Source of the DNA: Carnegiea gigantea
Lineage: Eukaryota; Streptophyta; Magnoliopsida; Caryophyllales; Cactaceae
DNA: 64,000 bases
Direction: 5' to 3'
Assembly: GCA_029747015.1 (NCBI GenBank)
Contig: JAKOGI010002226.1
Coordinates: 1-64,000, forward strand
Positions 21,332-31,953 of this stretch are shown here, one piece after another. The stretch's first letter is position 1. Each line of letters starts with the position of its first letter. The notes beneath the pieces were generated by a model. It was not told the origin of the DNA and ran no database searches. It worked only from the letters and a program-made list of their open reading frames with translations. Both the position numbers and the translations under genes were made by a program.

Positions 21332-22653
21332 TGATGTAAAGCTCAAGGGGATTGAGATTACAATCAAAGAAAAAAGGAGAAGCAATTCAGATTCTCTAGG
21401 AAACCGAAGAACCCGTGACTGTTTTGCTTAAAAAGGATAGAGCTAAACTTGGATTTTGGATACAGAATCACCACCAACCCCAAGATTAGGGCCCCTAAGT
21501 TTGATTAAGATACAGAAATCACCACTTAATCAAAGTTAGGACTGACTTGAACACCACTTAGTTCGGCCTAAACTAAGATAAGCAAGTAGAGTTTTTGGAA
21601 AGAAAGCTTCGAATGTTCTCTACGATTTTCTCTTTCAAAATGTGAGGTATGTTTCTTCCAATGGCCGAAACTTGCTTTTGTTACAAGGCTAGGAAAGCAT
21701 TCTAACTAGTAAGCAAGCAAGCAAGTACCTCACCTTACCCTCCCAAGGAGGAAAAGTGTTAACTAGTCTTAATCTACACGGTTATGACTAATCGGTTACA
21801 AAGCAAGCTTAAGACTAATCTAAGTACATTTAAACTAATAATGAAAGCAAGACAAATGATTATTACAACTTAATTAACTTGTATTTAGGCTTAATCAACT
21901 AAGAATGCAGCAAGATAGCATGTGCTCAGCCGAAAAGTGGCTTCCCCTTTGCGGCTGTCCAATGGGAAGCAAGAACACTCCCATTTCGGCTGTCCAATGA
22001 GAATCAAGGGACAAACCGTGTGCAGCTCTTCTTTCATTGGTTGTTCTTCTCTAGAGAGCCTTGGGATGCGTGCCAGCCTTGGTTTGTGTGCCATTCAAGC
22101 TTATTACATGAGCAAACCCTTGTGGTGAAGCAAAAACAGCCGACCTCTCTTGAACCGGGATCAAGGGCAGAATGTACCCGGTTTTCAGGTTCGGTTTTTC
22201 CCCAGCAAAAGTGACCATGATTTGGATTTTAGGCCATGGGGGAAATCCTTAGGGTGTGTACTAACCCTCCAAAGGAAGAAATCAAGGTTATAGCCCCTTA
22301 AAACATGGTAATTAGGCTAATTCATCTAACCGGGCAGAACTGGAGCCAATCTGACCGGTTTGGAAAATCATCTTGTTCTCCCATCCTCTTGTGTGCGTGA
22401 TTTGAAATCAATGCTTGAACCTAAAAGTTAATATCATGAGGATTCCAAAAATGCAAAAATATCAAACTTAAGCCACAATGTAACTTAAGAAATCAAGTGC
22501 ACAAAACCGGGCATTTTCGGGCTGGTTAGCCCGTTTGGTGCTGTTTGGCTTTCTTGCAAAATGTGAGCCATCTTCTTCACTTGGGACCTTGTTCTTAGAT
22601 GAGTTGGACTTGTTTCATCATGGTTAAGGTCTTGGCTATGTAGGATTCCATCA
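21332..22653 (-). repeat. G-2 3' LTR
   Basis: 1322 bp, read on the minus strand from TGATGGAATCC to TACATCA. This is the only complete G LTR in the window. Confidence 0.92.
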
Positions 22654-22894
22654 TCCTCCCCTTGTTGAAAAGATTTGACCCTCAAATCTGGTGGGGAAGT
22701 GTCCGGATAGAAGGGGCTCAAATTTGCCACATTGAAGGTGGCAGAAACCTCATAATCACCAGGTAGATCAACCTTATAAGCATTGTTATTGATCCTTTCT
22801 AAGACTTCAAATGGACCTTCAGCTCGTGGCATGAGTTTGTTCTTTCTTTTGGAAGGAAACTGTTCCTTCCTCAAATGGATCCAAACTAAGTCTC
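22485..22894 (-). pseudogene. pol: G-2 pol C-terminus, extending into the 3' LTR
   Basis: This is the end of integrase after the H-1 insertion: [16 protein letters not shown], a short beta-rich segment ([20 protein letters not shown]), [11 protein letters not shown], then the polypurine tract read as QQGEDDG. A further roughly 60 codons lie inside the LTR, including [18 protein letters not shown], down to the stop at 22485. The upstream part lies at 52198 and above. A reading frame that runs past the polypurine tract into the LTR is known from the CRM clade of plant Ty3/gypsy elements. Clade membership is not shown here. Confidence 0.8.
22654..22667 (-). promoter_or_regulatory. Polypurine tract of G-2
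   Basis: On the minus strand this reads CAACAAGGGGAGGA and directly precedes the LTR. Confidence 0.85.
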
Positions 22895-23644
22895 TGATGA
22901 GGACCATCAAGTACAAGCTCTAAGTATGCAACCACCAAGCCCACACATCCATTCAAGCCCCAAGGAAGTCAAGAACATTCATGCCTTGGTCAAGAACACC
23001 TTGGAACACATGGACAGAACCTGCATAGATTCAACCGAAAATTGGCCCGATTTTGTGCACCTTTTGGGACTTGAAGGTGAGGGGATGAATGACTGCTTTG
23101 CCCCCTCTCTTTAAGTTTAAGATGTTATGAATCCAATAAAACAAGTTGCAAGGGATTTGGAGGTCATTTGGTTAGTCAAACAGCAAGTTGTTTCCAACCC
23201 TGTAGCCTAGGTGCCAATCCAGCGCTGTCCGAATCAAGGAGAAGTTTGGACCACCAACTCAAGTCCATTCTTCCTGAAATTTTACAGCATGGAAGGGAAC
23301 ATAAATATTTATCAGGTCATGGGTTCAAATCCCATTCAAAGCATCCCCTTGTGTTGGTTTTATCCAGCCAAAAGGACAAGAAAAACACCCCATTACCCGG
23401 TCCTTCACTAGCCGGTACAAGGGGCTGATTTTCCTTGGGTTTTTGCTTGCCCACTTGCTGAATGACTCATTTTTGCTGCACTCTAGGATCCTTGTAAGCT
23501 TGACACCTCATTTAGGAGGCATTATAAGCCCTAATGAGGTAGATTAAGCTAGGTAGTGAGGTGTTTAGCTAGCAATGGATGATTGGATGTGTTACTCTTC
23601 CCCACATGTACTAAGCTTTGTTTTTGCTGCATGGGAAGGGTGGG
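22895..23644 (+). repeat. H-1 5' LTR, first part
   Basis: It starts TGATGAGGACCATC and is cut in GGGTGGG by C-1, with GTGGG duplicated. The small open frames here have no counterpart function and are LTR sequence. Confidence 0.93.
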
Positions 23645-24566
23645 TGATGGAGGTCCATCCTCAAGGTCTAATAATGTTTCATTGATCAAAAATGATCAAG
23701 AAATGAACTCCAAAATCACGGCCATGACTCACTTGATGGAAAACACACAAGGTGATGCACCCGGGTTCTCATCCAGATTTTTACCTGGTTTTTGTTATCT
23801 TATTACATCTGCCTAAGGCACATTTTGGTGCCCATTTTTTGGATGATTATCAAGTTCAGGATGTTAGCTTTTGAGTCCAATTGGTTTCATGTCATTTGGA
23901 ATTCAATTGGTTACTTAAAACAGTTCATCTCTTGAACCTGTCCGGATTGCACTGCAAAATGCACGGTTTTGGTTTTTTGGTTTGTTCATGGGGCAAACGA
24001 CGTCCAAATGCTACGATTCTAATTGGAGGGCAAACTAGACATCTTGAGGTTTCCAACCATGTAAGAAACGTAGCAATTGGTCATCATTTGAGGTGTCAAG
24101 CATGCGTTGCAAGTTGAGGTAGAAACCGACTGACTGACACCCGGTTACTTAGCCTAGTAGTTTTCCTCCTTCAAGGGGTTTGCTTAAGGTGGAAGACTGC
24201 CAACTAGATCATTTTGAGCTGCTTGATGAAACACCACTTAGCTACTTGTGAGAGAGACACGTGGAGCAAGTGAAACACCACCATTTTGCAAGCTCTCATT
24301 CGACCACTCAAGCATGACATAGCACACATGCATTTTTCAGTCCTTTTGAGGTGGCTAGCCGTGCACTCTTGCCTTCCTAGCTAGGAAATTGAGTCATTTA
24401 CATTCCTTAATGCAAAGGAAAAGGCTTAGGAAGATAAATTAAGTGCTTTGTAATATAAACTTTCAGCTTTGGTTTATATTAGATTAAACCGTGTGCTAGG
24501 TAGTGATTAGCAAGCTTAATGACTTTCCTCCCTAGGAAGGAAAGCTCATTCGTGTACTCTCAAGGC

Positions 24567-24576
24567 CATATAAAAG
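24567..24576 (+). promoter_or_regulatory. TATA box of the C-1 5' LTR
   Basis: CATATAAAAG lies about 310 bp downstream of the conserved G-box, the same layout as in family A. Confidence 0.6.
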
Positions 24577-25068
24577 CCTTGTATGTTCATTTAAAGAAAA
24601 TAGAGTTGATAATTCAGTTGAGAGTAAAGACCTTGTGTCTTGTGATTTCTTAAACACTTAACTTGCTTATCCTTAATTGTGGCCGATTAAGGTGGTGACC
24701 AAGTGAGTCTTGATCTTTAATTAGGTGGTGTATCTTATCCTAATCCAAGATTAAGGGCCCTAAGCTAAGTGATTAGTGGTGTATCTTGTCTAATCATCTA
24801 GCTTAGAACTATCCAAAATTCATTAAACACACTTGAAGTTCTTAAGCTAGCTCTTGGTTTCTCTCCTCTCAATCCATGAGCTCCCTCTTGATCTTCTTAT
24901 TGTTTTGAATCCTCCTTTTTCTTTCCTCACATCCTTTACTCCTTTGATTACTCATTTCCACACAAAATCTAGACCATGACAAAGCAATTTGCATCAAACT
25001 TCCATTAATCTTCAAAGCTACCTCAAACTGTGAAGAAGGAACTTCCTAGACGAGCTAGGCAGCAAGTT

Positions 25069-25105
25069 GGCACGGTCCCCCCGTGCCGTCAAGCACGACC
25101 GTGCC
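25069..25105 (+). other. GC-rich inverted-repeat motif, C-1 5' LTR
   Basis: GGCACGG and CCGTGCC (25069-25087), then AGCACGACCGTGCC (25092-25105). The copy in the 3' LTR is at 45882-45918. Confidence 0.7.
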
Positions 25106-25174
25106 TCCCCTGGCCGTGAGTGTTTGTTTGTTTTCTAGTTTCCCTTGACGTGAGTAACTTGGGTTGCTTCTTTC

Positions 25175-26879
25175 TGATGTAAGTCTCAAGGGAAGGAAAC
25201 AACCCAAGTACTCACGTCGAAGGAGGCTAGAAAACAAGCAAACTCTCACGGCCAGGGGTGGCACGGCCGTGCTTGATGGCACGGGGTGACCGTGCCAATT
25301 CACTGCCTAGCTTGCCTGGGTAAGCCCTTCTTCACGGTTTGAGATAGCTTTGAAGGTTATTGGAAGTTCGATGCAATCAGCTATGTCAAGGCTTGATTTT
25401 GTGTGGAAAATAGGAATCAAAGGAGTAAAGGAAGTGAGGAAAGTAGAGGAGGATGAAGAACACTAAGAAGAACAAAAAGTAACTCACGGTTTGAGAGGAG
25501 TGAAACCAAGAGTTAGTTTGTGAACTTCAAGAGGGTTTAATGAAACTTGGATAGTTCTAAGCCAGATGATTAGATAAGATACACTACTAATCACTTAGCT
25601 TAGGGCCCTTAATCTTTGATTAGGATAAGATACACCACCTAATCAATGATTAAGACTCACTTGGACACCACCTTAATCGGCCTAATTAAGGATAAGCAAG
25701 TTAAGTGTTTAAGAGGAACTCAAGACACAAAGTTTTTGCTTTCTTTCAATAATCAAGCTTCTTGTTTTACAAAAGAGCAGCCAAGGCACTTATATAGCCT
25801 TGTGATTACATGAAAAGGGCTTTCCTTCTAGGCAAGGAAAGTCATTAAACTAATCCTATGCTCAATAATACATGGTTTAAACTAAAACATACATAAGCTG
25901 AAAGTTTATATTTCAAAGCACTTAATTTATCTTCCTAAGCCTTTCCTATGCATTAAGGAATGTAGATGACTCAATTTCCCAGCTAGGAAGGCAAGAGTGC
26001 ACGGCTGCCACCTCAAAAGGACTGAAAATTGCATGTGTGCCATGTCATGCTTGAGTGGTCGAATGAGAGATTGCAAAATGGTGGCGTTTCACTAGCTCCA
26101 CGTGTCTCTCTCTCAAGTAGCTGAGTGGTGCTTAATCAAGCAGCTCAAAATGACCTGCTTGGCAGCCTTCCACCTTAAGCAAACCCTTTGAAGGAGGAAA
26201 ACCACCAGGCTAAGCAACCGGGTGTCAAGTAGCCGGTTTCTGCCTCCACTTGCAACGCATGTTTGATACCTCAAATGATGACTAATTGCTACGTTTCTTA
26301 CATGGTTGGAAACCTCAAGATGTCTAGTTTGCCCTCCAATTGGAATCGTAGCATTTGGACGTCATTTGCCCCTTGAATCAGCTTGATTCCCAAAACCGTG
26401 CAGATTGGACTCCAAAACAGCACAGGTTTACTAATTAGCTTAGTTCACTAACCAATTGAACTCCAAATCTGGTAATTCCAATTGGAAATGAAAGCTAAGA
26501 TCTTAAGATTTTCAGGGATGCAAAAATTGGACACTTAAACCTCATGGAAGATTAAGAAATATAATCTCCAAAACCGGGTAAAATCTGGATGTAAACTATC
26601 TTCAGGGCAGTTTGACTTAAACATCGATTTTGGATGACCAAATGAACTCCAATGAGGCTGAAACTTGTTTTATTAGAAACCTAACATCCTAGGGTTTATG
26701 AGAACACCAAAATTAAGGACTTAAGTCACCCCAAAATTAGGTGGCCATAATCAGATTTCACGGGTAAGTGCAATCTGACCCGGCAGCATGGTGTATTTTG
26801 ATGTCTAGGCTTGTTTTTTTGATTTTTGGTTCTTGCCTAAACATTATGGAAGTGAGGGATGACCACCAGAACTCCATCA
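25175..26879 (-). repeat. A-3 3' LTR
   Basis: On the minus strand this runs TGATGGAGTT to TTACATCA. GC motif 25260-25296, GGGCCC box 25610-25622, G-box 26099-26104. Its U5 end has the family C-like subtype. Confidence 0.93.
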
Positions 26880-28397
26880 TTCTCCCCTTGTTGAGAAGAA
26901 TTTGTCCTCAAATTCACCAAGGACGTACTGCCCAAAAGCAAATAAAGGTGAACTAGGCTGAAAAAGGATCAACTCTTCAAATAAGCTTGGTTTAAACTTT
27001 GCTTCCGTATTCCTCACATCAGCCATGTGAAACTTAAGTGGGTGTTGGAATGAATGGATGGGGGGTGGGTTTGGATTTTGCTTTGGGGGAGTAAATTGAG
27101 CAAGTTTAGGACCTGAGCATGTGAGATCCTGGATAGATGTGAATGGAATGATTTTGTGGGGAAAGGATGGGATATGGTCTTGCTCCTTTGGAATGAATAA
27201 CATACAAACATGAATATTCGTATGTCGTTCATGCTCTTCTTTATGAAAAGTTGGAGACATCTTCTCCAAGAGTAGCATTTCGCCTTCATCAGCAGTGATC
27301 TCAATTTCTTCAAGGTCTTCTTCTTGAGTTTCTTCCTCCTTTTCTTCCTTTCCAATTGCCTCCCACTCAGCCAGAGTAATGCTTCTTCGATTGACACAGT
27401 CGGCGGCTATGTGTCCAAATCCTTGGCACTTAAAACATCGGGAAGTGCCATGCTTGGGTTTAAGTTGCGGGGGTAGGCTTTGTAGTGGTGTTTGGTTCTT
27501 TTGTGGAGTAGGAAGTGGGGGGGTCATGGGTTTAGGGACAAGGTTTGGGCTCCCCTTGTTGAATGGTTGTTCTTGAGGAAAGAATGTGGGAACTTCTTCA
27601 CGAGTATGAAATCGAGACCTTCTTTGTTGTTCCACTTTGTGAACTAGGACACAGATCTCATCAAAAGTGGCAAAGGCTTGCAATTCAACCACGTTGGCTA
27701 TCCTAGGATCAAGCCCTCCTAGGTAACGAACCATGGTCTGCTCTTCAGGCTCATGAATGTCACATTTGATCATGAGTTTCTCAAACTCACGAGTATATTC
27801 TTCAACACTCATCTTGCCTTGATTCAAATGATGAAAGAGCATGTATTGATCTTGGACATACATAGAAGGCAAAAACCGTGCCTTCATCTTGGCTTTCATT
27901 TTGTCCCAAGTAGCAATCTTACTCTTCCTTTCTCTAGTTCTCTTAGCATTAAGGTTTGTCCACCATAAGAAGGCATATTTCCTTAGTCTAAGAGCAACCA
28001 ATTTCACCTTCCGATCCTCTGGAATCTCCTTGTACTCGAAAATCCGCTCAACAGTTTGTAACCATTCAAGGAACTCATCTGGGTCAAGCTTACCCTCAAA
28101 CTCAGGAATTTCAACTTTGAAATCGTTTGAGTTGAAAGTAGGCCGTGTTCTTCTTTGTGTTCTTTCGAATGGTACATCTTCTTCAGAGAATGATAGCGCA
28201 TTGCTAGCTTCCTCTTCATGGCCATAATCCGTCCCAATTTGGATGCTTGGTGGCTCTTGGAACTTTTGCTTTTGTTTTATGTAGTTTCTAAGCTGTTTTC
28301 TCAAGTACTCATTTTGAGCCTTGAGTTCTTGATTACTCACACTCATTTCTTGCATTTGCTTGGAAAGAACCTCAAGCTTTTCCTCCACAGACATACT
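26877..28397 (-). CDS. gag: Family A gag-tail polyprotein (A-3), open apart from the I-1 insertion
   Basis: This is the best copy of the family A gene: no stop from the I-1 boundary to the TGA at the LTR (26877-26879). The start codon and first residues lie across I-1, at 35410-35415. Domains: coiled-coil N-terminus, capsid domain, proline-rich linker, CCHC knuckle (CFKCQGFGHIAADC, near 27410-27450), acidic segment (KEEKEEETQEEDLEE), then a tail of about 130 residues (EKMSPTFHKEEHERHTNIHV..., ending FKPSLFEELILFQPSSPL and STRGE). The full product would be near 510 residues. Gag is known to form particles. The tail has no domain I recognise and there is no enzyme. Confidence 0.88.
   Translation of the reverse strand, partial: SMSVEEKLEVLSKQMQEMSVSNQELKAQNEYLRKQLRNYIKQKQKFQEPPSIQIGTDYGHEEEASNALSFSEEDVPFERTQRRTRPTFNSNDFKVEIPEFEGKLDPDEFLEWLQTVERIFEYKEIPEDRKVKLVALRLRKYAFLWWTNLNAKRTRERKSKIATWDKMKAKMKARFLPSMYVQDQYMLFHHLNQGKMSVEEYTREFEKLMIKCDIHEPEEQTMVRYLGGLDPRIANVVELQAFATFDEICVLVHKVEQQRRSRFHTREEVPTFFPQEQPFNKGSPNLVPKPMTPPLPTPQKNQTPLQSLPPQLKPKHGTSRCFKCQGFGHIAADCVNRRSITLAEWEAIGKEEKEEETQEEDLEEIEITADEGEMLLLEKMSPTFHKEEHERHTNIHVCMLFIPKEQDHIPSFPHKIIPFTSIQDLTCSGPKLAQFTPPKQNPNPPPIHSFQHPLKFHMADVRNTEAKFKPSLFEELILFQPSSPLFAFGQYVLGEFEDKFFSTRGE
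26880..26893 (-). promoter_or_regulatory. Polypurine tract of A-3
   Basis: On the minus strand this reads CAACAAGGGGAGAA, directly before the 3' LTR. Confidence 0.85.
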
Positions 28398-28402
28398 AGT
28401 AC

Positions 28403-29524
28403 TGATGGAGGTCCATCCCCTAACATGATCCATGGCCATCAAGGGAGCCTAAAAGGTCCAAACCTCATGTCCAAGATGCAAGAAATCAACCTAAGGGAAC
28501 AAGGAAATTATTTCCTCAAAACTGGAATTTCAGGCGTGCACAAACCCGGTTTTGTGCACGTTATTTCCTAAACTTCCCAAGGCTGAAATGGGGTTGCAGG
28601 AAGCCTAAGTTTAAGTTCAAGATGTGCTCTTTCCATCAAGACCTCTTGCAAGTCATTTGGAGATCATTTGGTACCTCAAAACCTCAAGCCAAGTCAGACA
28701 CTACATTCTGGCCATAAACTGGACTGTCCGAATTTAAGGGCTGTGTTGGTGGACTTTTTCTCCTCTATTTGGTTTGAAACTTTTATGGCTTCAAAGTACT
28801 TTAAAAATATTATCAAATGGCCATAAAAAAACTCAGCCAAATTACACACATATAGAGCTATTAACCACCAAAACATTGCACAAAACATCCCTTTACCCGG
28901 TACATGCCCAGCCGGTACAAGAGAGAGAGGAGTGAGGTGTTTTGCTCTTTTCCATGCTTAGCCACTTGCAAGAGTCATTATGGGAAGTACCAAGCTGCCA
29001 AGGAAGCTTCCATTCACCCCAAGATCGACACATCATCCTCAAGATTAGCATTGAAGAGGTGTCAAGTGGAGGATGCATCTATCCTTTTTTGCTTTGATTT
29101 AATCTTTGTATTTTTGCCTAGTTTAGCTTGTAGTGCAACCTAAGGCCTATGCTTGTACTTGAAAAGCTTGTATTAATACCCCCCAAGGCTTGGCCGGCCA
29201 GACACTCAAGCATTTGTATGAAATGAAGTTGAGCTTTGCTCCTTTGAACTCCCAAACTCTCTTCTAGCTTATCTCTTCCTTTGGCCGGGTTGAGTGGTGA
29301 TCTAGCAAGAGTCTTAACTCCTTCTTGGTGGTGTTTCTGTATCCAAGGGGTGGTTAAGGGCCCTAACATCTTTCCTTGGTGGTGTTTCTGTATCCAAGGT
29401 TGGTGTTAGTTCCGATTGCTTATCCAAGTCTAAGGTGAGTTTGTGGTTTCAAAGTTGCCTTGAACTTCTTGCACTTTGCTTACATCTTTCCCATCCTCTT
29501 TGACTTTCCCTAGTGGATACATCA
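28403..29524 (+). repeat. I-1 5' LTR
   Basis: It runs TGATGGAGGTCC to GGATACATCA and shares only its first dozen bases and general layout with the C LTR. GGGCCC box at 29354-29366, between two GGTGGTGTTTCTGTATCC copies. Confidence 0.95.
29354..29366 (+). promoter_or_regulatory. Palindromic TTAAGGGCCCTAA box, I-1 5' LTR
   Basis: It is flanked on both sides by GGTGGTGTTTCTGTATCC. The 3' LTR copy is at 35237-35249. Confidence 0.5.
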
Positions 29525-29528
29525 TATT

Positions 29529-29540
29529 TGGTATCAGAGC
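29529..29540 (+). promoter_or_regulatory. Primer binding site of I-1
   Basis: TGGTATCAGAGC lies four bases after the LTR. Confidence 0.9.
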
Positions 29541-29653
29541 AAAGGTTTCCGTAGGCTTAAGCTTGCTGCCCAACACCCTTCCAAACACCCCAAACACATT
29601 CCCCCTCAAAAACACCAAACCGTGCTCCACAGATTTTCACCATCCAGAAAATC

Positions 29654-29857
29654 GGCACGGCAGCCCGTGCCAAAGCAGCACGACCGTGCCACCCTCACAT
29701 TCCAGCCACACTTCCTTTTTATCCACACCCAGTACTTCACCACGGCCACCCCGTGCCATGTCGCACGACCGTGCCACCCCTTTTCCAGCAACATCTCAAC
29801 TTCACTCCCGTCCAGAACCAGAGCACGGCCGCCCCGTGCCTCACAGCACGCCCGTGC
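29654..29857 (+). other. Three GC-rich inverted-repeat motifs in the I-1 leader
   Basis: Sets are at 29654-29690, 29741-29775 and 29821-29857. Each is a CACGG...CCGTGCC stem followed by a GCACG(A/C)CCGTGCC unit. They lie between the primer site and gag. The leader is open in the gag frame from 29476, but the expected gag ATG is downstream. Confidence 0.75.
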
Positions 29858-29907
29858 CACATTCAGGCCGTGAAGTTCCTGCTTGTTTCAACGTGAGCAC
29901 TACTAGC

Positions 29908-31953
29908 ATGACCATGGAGGAGAAGTTTGAGGCTCTCATGAGGAATTATGAGGCCTTGAAGCTACAGAATGAAGAGATCAAAGGTCAGAACGAGTATTTG
30001 AGGCGACAACTTGGAGACTCCTTGAAGCAAAAACGAAAGGAGGTTAGAAGTTCCCGATCTTCTAACTCCTCCGACTCCGAACCGGAAGCGAGAGAAGCCC
30101 CACACTTGAGCTCGTCAAGTGAAGAGGAGGCTTATGGAAGATCAAGAAGAGGAAGGCGGACAACCTCTCACCAAGGAGACATTAGAGTGGAGATTCCAGA
30201 ATTTGAAGGGAAGCTAGACCCCGATGAGTTCTTGGAATGGATGCAAACCGTTGAGAGAATCTTTGACTACAAAGAGATTTCCGAGGGAAATAAGGTAAAA
30301 CTTGTGGCCCTTAAACTTCGTAAATATGCTTCTCTTTGGTGGTCCAACCTTTGTGCTAAGAGAGTTAGGCAAGGGAAGGGAAAGATTCGAACATGGGAAA
30401 AGATGAAAACCAAACTCAAAGCCCGTTTCTTACCCCCATCTTACCTATAAGACAATTATTCCCAACTTCACAATCTCACCCAGGGGAACTTGAGTGTTGA
30501 GGAGTACACTAGGGAATTTGAGAAGTTGTTAATCAAGTGTGACTTGAGAGAGCCCGAAGAGCAAACCATAGTGAGATATTTGGGTGGGTTAGATCCTAGG
30601 TATGCCCATGTGGTGGAATTGCAACAATACACCACTTTTGATGAAGTGTGTGTCTTAGCCCACAAAGTTGAACAACAAAGGAAATCCAAACTCTACAAAA
30701 GGGAACCTCCCAAACCCTTTCCCAAGAGCCAACCTTTCAACAAGGGGAGCTCTTATCCACCTCCCAAACCCACGGTTACTACACCCTCACCTCCACAAAA
30801 GAACCAAGCTCCACAAAAGACTCCACCTTCCCAAAACCATCCCAACCCTAAGCCAAATGACCAAAGAAGATGTTTCAAGTGTCAAGGTCTTGGGCACATT
30901 GCTTCGGAGTGTCCAAATAGGAGAGTTATCACCTTGGCCGAGTGGGATGAGAGAAGAGAAGAAGAGGGAGAAGAGGAGGAAGAAACAGAAGGTGTGTATT
31001 ACATGGAGGAACAAGAAGAAGTGATTGAGGAAGCGGATGAAGGAGAGTTACTTGTATTGAGGAGAGCCTTAAGTACCAAAAGAGGAGAGCATGAGGAACA
31101 AAGGGAGAACATCTTCCATACACGCTGCACCATTCAAAGCAAAGTGTGTTCCCTCATCATTGATGGTGGGAGTTGTGCGAATGTGGCATCCTCAACTATG
31201 GTGGAGAAGCTTGGCCTTCAAGCTTCGGCTCATCCTCACCCCTACAACATTCAATGGCTAAACCAAGGTAAGGGGTTGCAAGTTAATTCAAGATGCTTGA
31301 TTTCATTTTCCATTGGCAAGCACTATCATGATGAGTTGTGGTGTGATATCATCCCCATGGATGCATGTCACCTTTTGTTGGGAAGACCCTGGTTGTTTGA
31401 CCGGAAAGTCATGCATGATGGCTACTTAAACACTTACACTTTCCACAAGGATGGGAAAAAGATCACCCTTGCCCCATTAAGCCCTTCCCAACTCCACAAA
31501 AGCAAGCCCCAACCAGCCCATGACCGTTCGGATATGCTTCTAACCGTGAGTGAGCCTCTCCTTAAGGCTTCTCACCATGAATTCAAGGCCTTCAAGGAGT
31601 GGATGCTAGCCACCCTTGAGGAATCCGAAACCTCCACTCCATCACACCCCCTAGCCCTTTCCCTTCTTGAACACTTTAGCCATGTCTTTCCCGAGGAAAT
31701 ACCTCCCGGCTTACCACCACAAAGAACCATCCAACACCACATAGACCTCATACCCGGTTCCATCCTCCCAAATAAACCGGCATACCGAGCCAACCCCAAG
31801 GAAACCATGGAAATCCAAAGGCAAGTTGATGAACTTATGGATAAGGGGTTGATTAGAGAGAGCTTGAGCCCTTGTGCGGTTCCGGCCCTCCTTGTGCCAA
31901 AGAAAGATGGGAGCATGCGTATGTGTGTTGATAGTCGAGCAATCAACAAATAA
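29908..31953 (+). pseudogene. gag-pol: I-1 gag, protease and start of RT (one stop)
   Basis: The start chosen is ATG 29908 (MTMEEKFEALM), which aligns with the second Met of the A and C gags; their first ATG is GTG here. Coiled-coil N-terminus, capsid domain (30180-30450), TAA at 30448-30450 (CAA in relatives), then the same frame continues. CCHC knuckle [14 protein letters not shown] at 30871-30912. Acidic linker. Protease IIDGGSC with catalytic Asp codon 31162-31164. RT start ([17 protein letters not shown], then [21 protein letters not shown]). The frame ends at 31951-31953 because of a 1-bp deletion and continues in the next frame from 31954. Confidence 0.92.

Larger units (their letters stand above)
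23645..25174 (+). repeat. C-1 5' LTR, main part
   Basis: It starts TGATGGAGGTCC. G-box 24258-24263, TATA CATATAAAAG 24567-24576, GGGCCC box 24751-24763, GC motif 25069-25105. From about 24180 on it is strongly similar to the family A LTR, while the first roughly 500 bp differ. It is cut 17 bp before its end by A-3. Confidence 0.95.

Noticed and set aside
22926..24117. Several 60-90 codon open frames as an envelope-like or extra gene
   Set aside because: They lie in the H-1 and C-1 LTRs, have no signal or membrane pattern and repeat in the 3' LTRs.
29476..29907. Upstream extension of the I-1 gag frame as an extra N-terminal domain
   Set aside because: The open frame begins inside the LTR before the primer site; alignment with A and C gag supports ATG 29908. 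The peptide is encoded by the GC motifs.
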